Of a stretch of DNA of 64,000 nucleotides, positions 58,924 to 64,000 are shown one piece after another; position 1 is the first letter of the stretch, and each line of letters begins with the position of its first letter. Source of the stretch: Streptomyces sp. NBC_00691 (lineage in GTDB: Bacteria; Actinomycetota; Actinomycetes; Streptomycetales; Streptomycetaceae); assembly GCF_036226665.1 (NCBI RefSeq), contig NZ_CP109007.1:5620501-5684500 (forward strand), given 5' to 3'. Position numbers and translations under genes: made by a program. The notes below the pieces were generated by a model. That model saw nothing but the letters and a program-made list of their open reading frames with translations. It had not been told where the DNA came from and ran no database searches.

Positions 58924-59850
58924 GTGCTGGGTCCCGTGATCCTCGCCGCGTCGCGCAGCGACAAGATGCGCCGTTTCGTGTCGGCCGCCCCCGGGACCAA
59001 GCAGGTCGTCGCCCGCTTCATCGCCGGCGAGTCGGTCGAGGACGTCGTCCCGATCGTCCAGGAGCTGAGCGACCGCGGCCTGGAGGTCACCCTCGACGTC
59101 GTCGGTGAGGACATCACCACCGTCGAGCAGTCGTACGCCGCCCGCGACGCCTACCTGCAGCTCATCGGCCGCCTCAAGGAGCTGGGCCTCGGTGAGCGCG
59201 CCGAGATGTCCGTGAAGCTCTCGATGTTCGGCCAGTCCCTGGAGAACGGCCACGAGCTGGCCCTCGCGAACGTCCGTCCGGTCGTCGAGGCCGCCGCCGA
59301 GATCGGCACCACGGTCACCCTGGACGCCGAGGACCACACCACCCTCGACTCGATGTTCGCCATCCACGAGGAGCTGCGGAAGACCCACCCGCAGACCGGC
59401 TGTGTCATCCAGGCCTACCTCTTCCGCACCGAGGACGACGCCCGTCGCCTCGCCGCGAACGGCTCCCGCGTCCGGATCGTGAAGGGCGCCTACAAGGAGC
59501 CCGCCTCCGTCGCCGTCCAGGAGAAGTCCGAGATCGACAAGGCGTACGTCCGGATCATGAAGATCCTGATGGACGGCGAGGGCTACCCGATGATCGGCTC
59601 CCACGACCCGCGCCTGATCTCCATCGGCCAGGAGCTCGCCCGCCGTGCGGGGCGCAAGCTGGACGAGTACGAGTTCCAGATGCTGTACGGCATCCGCAGC
59701 GAGGAGCAGCACCGGCTGGCCGCCGAGGGACACCGCATGCGCGTGTACACCGCCTACGGAACCGACTGGTACGGCTACTTCATGCGCCGCCTCGCGGAGA
59801 AGCCGGCCAACCTCCTCTTCTTCGTCCGCTCCATCCTCACCAAGGGCTGA
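58924..59850 (+). CDS. putB: Proline dehydrogenase
   Basis: 308 residues from GTG 58924, with GGAGGT 5 nt upstream; the longer open frame (58795) runs through the promoter. FAD-dependent oxidation of proline to pyrroline-5-carboxylate. Motifs: MSVKLSMFGQ, VIQAYLFRTEDDARRL, SRVRIVKGAYKEP, LYGIRSEEQHRLAAEGHRMRVYTAYGTDWYGYFMRRLAEKPAN. Monofunctional, single-domain form as in Gram-positives. Followed at 30 nt by pruA. Confidence 0.96.
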   Translation: MLGPVILAASRSDKMRRFVSAAPGTKQVVARFIAGESVEDVVPIVQELSDRGLEVTLDVVGEDITTVEQSYAARDAYLQLIGRLKELGLGERAEMSVKLSMFGQSLENGHELALANVRPVVEAAAEIGTTVTLDAEDHTTLDSMFAIHEELRKTHPQTGCVIQAYLFRTEDDARRLAANGSRVRIVKGAYKEPASVAVQEKSEIDKAYVRIMKILMDGEGYPMIGSHDPRLISIGQELARRAGRKLDEYEFQMLYGIRSEEQHRLAAEGHRMRVYTAYGTDWYGYFMRRLAEKPANLLFFVRSILTKG

Positions 59851-59880
59851 GCCCACCTCTCACAAGGAGTCACGAGACTT

Positions 59881-61521
59881 ATGGACGCTGTCACCCAGGT
59901 CCCCGCTCCGGTCAACGAGCCGGTGCACAGCTACGCCCCCGGCTCCCCCGAGCGCGCCCGCCTCGAGATCAAGCTCAAGGAGCTCTCCGAGAACCCGCGC
60001 GAGCTGCCGATGACCATCGGCGGCGTGAAGCGCCTCGGCGGCGGCGAGGAGTTCAAGGTCGTCCAGCCGCACAACCACCAGGCCGTCATCGGCACCTTCC
60101 GCGGCGCCACCACGCAGGACGCCCAGGACGCCGTCGACGCGGCCCTGGCCGCGGCTCCCGCCTGGCGCGCGATGGCCTTCGACGACCGTGCCGCGATCAT
60201 CCTGCGCGCCGCCGAGCTGCTCGCCGGCCCGTGGCGCGAGACGCTGGCCGCGTCCACCATGCTCGGCCAGTCGAAGACCGCCCAGCAGGCCGAGATCGAC
60301 ACCCCGTGCGAGCTCGTCGACTTCTGGCGCTTCAACGTGGCGTACGCCCGTCAGATCCTGGCCGAGCAGCCGCCGGCGAACTCTCCCGGTGTGTGGAACC
60401 GTCTGGACCACCGCCCGCTCGAGGGCTTCGTCTACGCGATCACGCCGTTCAACTTCACCGCCATCGCGGGCAACCTGCCCACCGCCCCCGCCCTCATGGG
60501 CAACGTGGTGGTCTGGAAGCCGTCCCCGACGCAGACCCACTCCGCCGTGCTCCTCATGGAGCTCCTGGAGGAGGCCGGCCTGCCGAAGGGCGTCATCAAC
60601 CTGGTGACCGGCGACGGCATCGCCGTCTCCGAGGTGGCCCTGAACCACCGCGACCTGGCCGGCATCCACTTCACCGGTTCGACCAGGACCTTCCAGCACC
60701 TGTGGAAGACGGTCGGCACCAACATCGAGAAGTACCGCTCGTACCCGCGGATCGTCGGCGAGACCGGTGGCAAGGACTTCGTCGTCGCGCACCCCAGCGC
60801 CGACCGCGCCATCCTGAAGACCGCGCTGACCCGTGGCTCCTTCGAGTTCCAGGGCCAGAAGTGCTCCGCGTCCTCGCGCGCCTACGTTCCGGCCTCCATC
60901 TGGAACGACGGCTTCAAGGAGGAGTTCGCGGCCGAGGTCGACGGCATCACCATGGGTGACGTCACCGACCTGTCGAACTTCATCGGCGCCGTCATCGACG
61001 AGCGCTCGTTCGCCAAGAACAAGGCCGCGATCGACCGTGCCGCGGCCGACCCGACCTGCACGATCATCGCCGGCGGCACGTACGACGACTCGGTGGGCTA
61101 CTTCGTCCGTCCGACCGTCATCGCCTGCACCGACCCGGAGAACGAGGTCTTCAAGGCCGAGTACTTCGGCCCGATCCTCGCGATCCACGTGTACGACGAC
61201 AGCGCCGCCGACGGGTACGACGCGATGCTGACCCAGATGGAGTCGGTCTCGGACTACGCCCTCACCGGCTCGGTCATCTCCGGTGACCGCGCGGCGGCCG
61301 CGTACACGATGGAGAAGCTCCGCTTCGCCGCGGGCAACTTCTACATCAACGACAAGTCGACCGGTGCCGTCGTCGGCCAGCAGCCCTTCGGCGGCGGCCG
61401 TGCCTCGGGTACGAACGACAAGGCCGGCGCCCCGCAGAACCTGATGCGCTGGACGCTGACCCGCGCCATCAAGGAGACGCTGGTCCCGCCGACCGAGTAC
61501 GGCTACCCCCACATGGGCTGA
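59881..61521 (+). CDS. pruA: L-glutamate gamma-semialdehyde dehydrogenase (P5C dehydrogenase)
   Basis: 546 residues. Oxidises glutamate semialdehyde to glutamate with NAD. The catalytic cysteine C328 is in FEFQGQKCSASSRAY; the general base Glu is in RIVGETGGKDF; TPFNFTAIAGNLPTAPALMGN, VWKPSPTQ, FTGSTRTFQ and QPFGGGRASGTNDKAG are typical of the PruA/ALDH4 group. It is the second gene of the proline operon, behind CAAGGAG. Confidence 0.97.
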   Translation: MDAVTQVPAPVNEPVHSYAPGSPERARLEIKLKELSENPRELPMTIGGVKRLGGGEEFKVVQPHNHQAVIGTFRGATTQDAQDAVDAALAAAPAWRAMAFDDRAAIILRAAELLAGPWRETLAASTMLGQSKTAQQAEIDTPCELVDFWRFNVAYARQILAEQPPANSPGVWNRLDHRPLEGFVYAITPFNFTAIAGNLPTAPALMGNVVVWKPSPTQTHSAVLLMELLEEAGLPKGVINLVTGDGIAVSEVALNHRDLAGIHFTGSTRTFQHLWKTVGTNIEKYRSYPRIVGETGGKDFVVAHPSADRAILKTALTRGSFEFQGQKCSASSRAYVPASIWNDGFKEEFAAEVDGITMGDVTDLSNFIGAVIDERSFAKNKAAIDRAAADPTCTIIAGGTYDDSVGYFVRPTVIACTDPENEVFKAEYFGPILAIHVYDDSAADGYDAMLTQMESVSDYALTGSVISGDRAAAAYTMEKLRFAAGNFYINDKSTGAVVGQQPFGGGRASGTNDKAGAPQNLMRWTLTRAIKETLVPPTEYGYPHMG

Positions 61522-61567
61522 CGCCCCCCGCCTCCACGGAGGCCCGCCGCGCGAGCGGCCCCTGATC

Positions 61568-61609
61568 ACCGCCCCCCTCCCCGGTCCCCCAACCGAGGAC
61601 GGGGGCGGT
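61568..61609 (+). terminator. Terminator after pruA
   Basis: ACCGCCCCC (61568-61576) pairs with GGGGGCGGT (61601-61609) around a structured loop, followed by TCT. Confidence 0.7.
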
Positions 61610-61663
61610 TCTCATGCGGCGGGCTTACGCTGCTGGGAGGGGGCTTCGGTGAGGAGGCACGAC

Positions 61664-61900
61664 ATGCCTGGTTCGACGACGATCCGGCCGGGGCACGGGG
61701 TCGACGGGGTCGAGCACCTCGACGCGCTCCGGATGACGTCCCTGATGAAGGAGCTGGGCCGGCTGCTCACGGCTACGGGACCCGAGCGGATCACCGACAC
61801 ACAGGTGGCCGCCCTGTACGGCGGCGAGGCCGGCCGTCGGGAGGACCTCACCGACTGGGTGGAGCGCGTCGCCCGCGATCTGGAGAAGGCTACGGCCTGA
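61664..61900 (+). CDS. Small hypothetical protein
   Basis: 78 residues from ATG 61664, which has GAGGAGG 6 nt upstream (GTG 61649 would add five). Two short helices (LDALRMTSLMKELGRLL; DLTDWVERVARDLEKATA) and no membrane span or metal motif. Ends overlapping the convergent hydrolase by 11 nt. No family recognised. Confidence 0.65.
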   Translation: MPGSTTIRPGHGVDGVEHLDALRMTSLMKELGRLLTATGPERITDTQVAALYGGEAGRREDLTDWVERVARDLEKATA

Positions 61901-62783
61901 CCGGAACGCGCCGCGCGAGGAAGTCGCCGATCAGCGAGGCGATCCGCGGTGCGTGGGTCTCCAGGGCGAAGTGGCCCGTGGGGAGCAGGTGGATCTCGGC
62001 GTCCGGGAGGTCACGGCGGAAGGCTTCGGCGCCCGCCGGGACGAAGACCTGGTCGCCTTCGCCCCAGACCGCGAGGAGCGGGACCCGGCTGGTGCGGAAG
62101 TACTCCTGGAAGGCCGGGTAGAGGGCGAAGTTGGAGCCGTAGTCGGCGATCAGCCCGAGCTGGATCTCGTCCTGTCCCGCGCGGGCCATCAGGGCGGCGT
62201 CGTGGTGCCAGGCGTCGGGGTCGAGGAGGTCGCGGTACTCGGCCGGCACGCCCGTCTCGTACTGCCAGCGGATGCCGTCCAGGGAGCGGATGCCGCGCAC
62301 CGGCTCCTCGGTCTCGGGGGTTCGCTTCTCGATCAGGGCGAGGACCGGCGCCCAGGCCTCGGCGCCGAGGCCCTCCTCGTACGCGTTGCCGTTCTGGCTG
62401 ATGATCGCGGTGATCCGCTCCGGGTGGGCGAGGGCGAGGCGCAGGCCGATGGGGGAGCCGTAGTCCTGGATGTAGAGCGCGAACCGGTCCAGGCCGAGTG
62501 CATCGGTGAACTCCGCCGTGAGCGCGGCCAGTTCGGCGAAGGTGTAGTCGAAGTCGGCGGCGGAGGGGGCCGCGCTGCGGCCGAAGCCCAGGTGGTCGGG
62601 GGCGATCAGACGGTACCGGTCGGCGAGGAGCGGGATCAGGTCGCGGAACATGCGCGAACTGGTGGGGAAGCCGTGCAGCAGCAGAACCACGGGGGCGTCG
62701 GCGGGCCCGGCCTCCCGGTAGGCGATCTCGTGGTCGCGGACCGTCACGGTGCGATGGTGCGTCGGCAGCACGGCGCTCGTCAT
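61890..62783 (-). CDS. Alpha/beta hydrolase with Asp nucleophile (epoxide hydrolase/haloalkane dehalogenase group)
   Basis: 297 residues. HGFPTSSRMFRDL oxyanion region, APDHLGFGRS, nucleophile D107 in YIQDYGSPIGLRLA, acid D244 in WGEGDQVFVP, and base H271 in LPTGHFALETHAP. The Asp in place of Ser is typical of epoxide hydrolases and haloalkane or fluoroacetate dehalogenases. Two Trp residues occur in the cap (EAWAPV, IRWQYE). The upstream region has several GGTTAG-type repeats, so it looks locally regulated. Confidence 0.9.
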   Translation of the reverse strand: MTSAVLPTHHRTVTVRDHEIAYREAGPADAPVVLLLHGFPTSSRMFRDLIPLLADRYRLIAPDHLGFGRSAAPSAADFDYTFAELAALTAEFTDALGLDRFALYIQDYGSPIGLRLALAHPERITAIISQNGNAYEEGLGAEAWAPVLALIEKRTPETEEPVRGIRSLDGIRWQYETGVPAEYRDLLDPDAWHHDAALMARAGQDEIQLGLIADYGSNFALYPAFQEYFRTSRVPLLAVWGEGDQVFVPAGAEAFRRDLPDAEIHLLPTGHFALETHAPRIASLIGDFLARRVPVRP

Positions 62784-63050
62784 TTCTAACCCCTCAAGTT
62801 CGCGTCACTGGTTATGAGATGACTCAACCAGGTGGCAGCTAACCTGTCAATGGCGTTTTAACGGTTAGGAATGGGTGTGCGGGCCTGGGCGCGTGACCGT
62901 GAGGATCGCGCCCACCCGTGAACTCGGGGCCGACCGGCTGAGGGGCACGTCTTCCTGCGCCCGGCGGCCGGACGGACGCTGCCCGATCCGGCCGCGGCGC
63001 TCGTCTTCGACTGGAGGGACGGCGACGTGATGTGAGGGGAGCGGGGAGGG
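62784..63050. other. Regulatory-looking region plus open stretch without clear gene
   Basis: Near 62784-62862 there are CTAACC/GGTTAG copies in both orientations and an IR CTGGTT...AACCAG. On the minus strand TTGACA is seen near 62842. From about 62922 to 63035 a plus frame reads HVFLRPAAGRTLPDPAAALVFDWRD with no good start after the stop at 62921, possibly the remnant of a former gene. Confidence 0.4.
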
Positions 63051-63794
63051 TCAGGAGGCCTTCGGGCGGTCCTGGTCCACCCGGCCCTTGGCCGTCTCCA
63101 GCTGGGAGGTGAACAGCGCGGAGAACATCGAGGCCAGGGCGATGGTGAGCGCGAGTCCGCCCGTCCCGAGCGTCCCGATGAAGCACGCCGCCGCCGCGCC
63201 GCCGACGACCACGGTCCACACCGCGAGCGCCACCTTGCCGCGGCGGCTGAGGAACAGCCACCGGTGCGGGGCGTCCGGCCGGGCCTCCAGGGCGCCCGCC
63301 GGTCCCGCCGTCGCCGCGCGCGGCCGCTTGAAGTAGCCGTACACCAGCCACTCGCCGCACAGCTCCCAGCCCTCGGGCTCCAGTTCGGCCAGGACCTTGG
63401 CGCGGCGCCGGGCGCCGATGATCTCGCGGCGGTACTCCCAGCGCAGTGCCGCCGTCGCGGAGCGGCGGCAGACGAACCGGCCGAGGGAGTCCAGGGACTC
63501 CACCTCCCAGCCCTGGTCGCCGTGGACGGTGAGCATCCGGCGGTCGTTGAAGAGGTCCGCCGTCCAGGTCCAGCTCTCCGCCTTCCCGTCCGGCTCGCCC
63601 GGCAGCGGTGCGAGCCCGCCGAGCTGGGCGGCGAAGGCGGTGGCCGGCCCGAACTCCTCCTCCGGGCGCGTCCCGGTCCCGGAGAGGTGTCCGCGCAGGT
63701 CCTCGACGGTGGCGGCGATCTGCTCCTCCGGCACGCCCGTGGTGCGCAGCGCGTCGGAGAGCTCGGTGAAGTAGCGGTCGGATTCCGTGGTCAT
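63051..63794 (-). CDS. HAAS-like membrane protein of a PadR module
   Basis: 247 residues from ATG 63794, overlapping the regulator stop as ATGA. The N-terminus (ESDRYFTELSDALRTTGVPEEQIAATVEDLRGHLSGTG) resembles the HAAS/DUF1700 helical domain commonly encoded next to PadR regulators. The middle (VHGDQGWEVESLDSLGRFVC...LEPEGWELCGEWLVYGYFKRP) is DUF-like, and two spans (KVALAVWTVVVGGAAAACFIG; LALTIALASMFSALFTS) close the protein. Likely a signalling partner of the regulator. Confidence 0.75.
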   Translation of the reverse strand: MTTESDRYFTELSDALRTTGVPEEQIAATVEDLRGHLSGTGTRPEEEFGPATAFAAQLGGLAPLPGEPDGKAESWTWTADLFNDRRMLTVHGDQGWEVESLDSLGRFVCRRSATAALRWEYRREIIGARRRAKVLAELEPEGWELCGEWLVYGYFKRPRAATAGPAGALEARPDAPHRWLFLSRRGKVALAVWTVVVGGAAAACFIGTLGTGGLALTIALASMFSALFTSQLETAKGRVDQDRPKAS

Positions 63795-64000
63795 GCGGTG
63801 GTTCCCCCTGGGTGGAGCGTGGTCTCGACGGCGCGGTGGAAGCGCAGCCAGTCGCGGCTCTCGGTGGCGAGGTGCTCGCGCCCCCGCGTGGTGAGCCGGT
63901 AGTAGCGGCGTCCCGGGCCGCGTTCGGCGGCGCGGAACTCGGCCTCCACCAGACCCGCTTCCTCCAGGCGGTTCAGTACGGGATAGAGCGTCCCGCCCTT
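63791..64000 (-). CDS. PadR-family regulator (5' end outside window)
   Basis: Only the C-terminal 69 residues are in the window: KGGTLYPVLNRLEEAGLVEAEF, GPGRRYYRLTTRGREHL. This is the recognition helix and wing of a PadR winged helix, which usually spans about 100-110 residues. Its stop overlaps the next start. Lipophilic or cell-envelope stress ligands are common in the family; the ligand here is unknown. Confidence 0.88.
   Translation of the reverse strand, partial: KGGTLYPVLNRLEEAGLVEAEFRAAERGPGRRYYRLTTRGREHLATESRDWLRFHRAVETTLHPGGTTA

Overview
The window is chromosomal DNA of a Streptomyces-type actinomycete. GC content is very high, third codon positions are almost all G or C, GTG and TTG starts are frequent, and many genes overlap as ATGA or GTGA. 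From memory, without a search, the gene order resembles the conserved core-chromosome segment of S. coelicolor running from sdaA/glyA/gcvTH through dpp, mnmA, ligA, gatCAB and ilvBNC-serA to the proline catabolic genes. I see no insertion sequence, phage, CRISPR array, tRNA or rRNA gene. This is core rather than accessory sequence.

Layout. 1-4.5 kb (minus): gcvT-gcvH-glyA-sdaA, a glycine-to-serine-to-pyruvate catabolic cluster behind a tandem glycine riboswitch. 4.7-7.1 kb: a P-loop kinase-like gene and two SseB-family genes. 7.5-13.8 kb: a five-gene peptide ABC transporter in the order permease C, binding protein, permease B, two ATPases. 13.9-22.1 kb: TRIC-type channel, thioesterase, cysteine desulfurase and mnmA (tRNA thiolation) around a minus-strand amidase, a probably inactive alpha/beta hydrolase, a LOG protein, a short-chain dehydrogenase and a MetE-like protein. 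22.1-30.4 kb: ligA, a GGDEF-EAL membrane protein (RmdB-like), and gatC-gatA-small gene-gatB.

30.5-45.3 kb: a receptor Ser/Thr kinase divergent from a Tat-exported phospholipase C, then an MMPL transporter, a GNAT acetyltransferase, a small membrane protein, a tiny ORF, a large ATP-binding LuxR regulator, a sugar-dehydrogenase-like lipoprotein followed by a short gene the supplied ORF calls do not isolate, an aldo/keto reductase and a 2-hydroxyacid dehydrogenase. 45.4-54.5 kb: a second c-di-GMP protein (PAS-GGDEF with a degenerate EAL), then ilvB-ilvN-ilvC and serA. The ilv genes are preceded by a 13-residue leader peptide (Ile-Leu-Val-Leu in rare codons) and an intrinsic terminator, a classical attenuator. 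54.6-64 kb: a TetR regulator with a large upstream palindrome, two tandem DUF1266 genes, a PucR regulator divergent from putB-pruA (proline to glutamate), a small ORF, an Asp-nucleophile alpha/beta hydrolase, and a PadR/HAAS-type pair cut by the right edge.

Nothing here is a clearly new multi-gene system. The most useful observations are regulatory (glycine riboswitch, ilv attenuator, palindromes at dppB, tetR and putB) and residue-level (loss of catalytic residues in one hydrolase and in one EAL domain).
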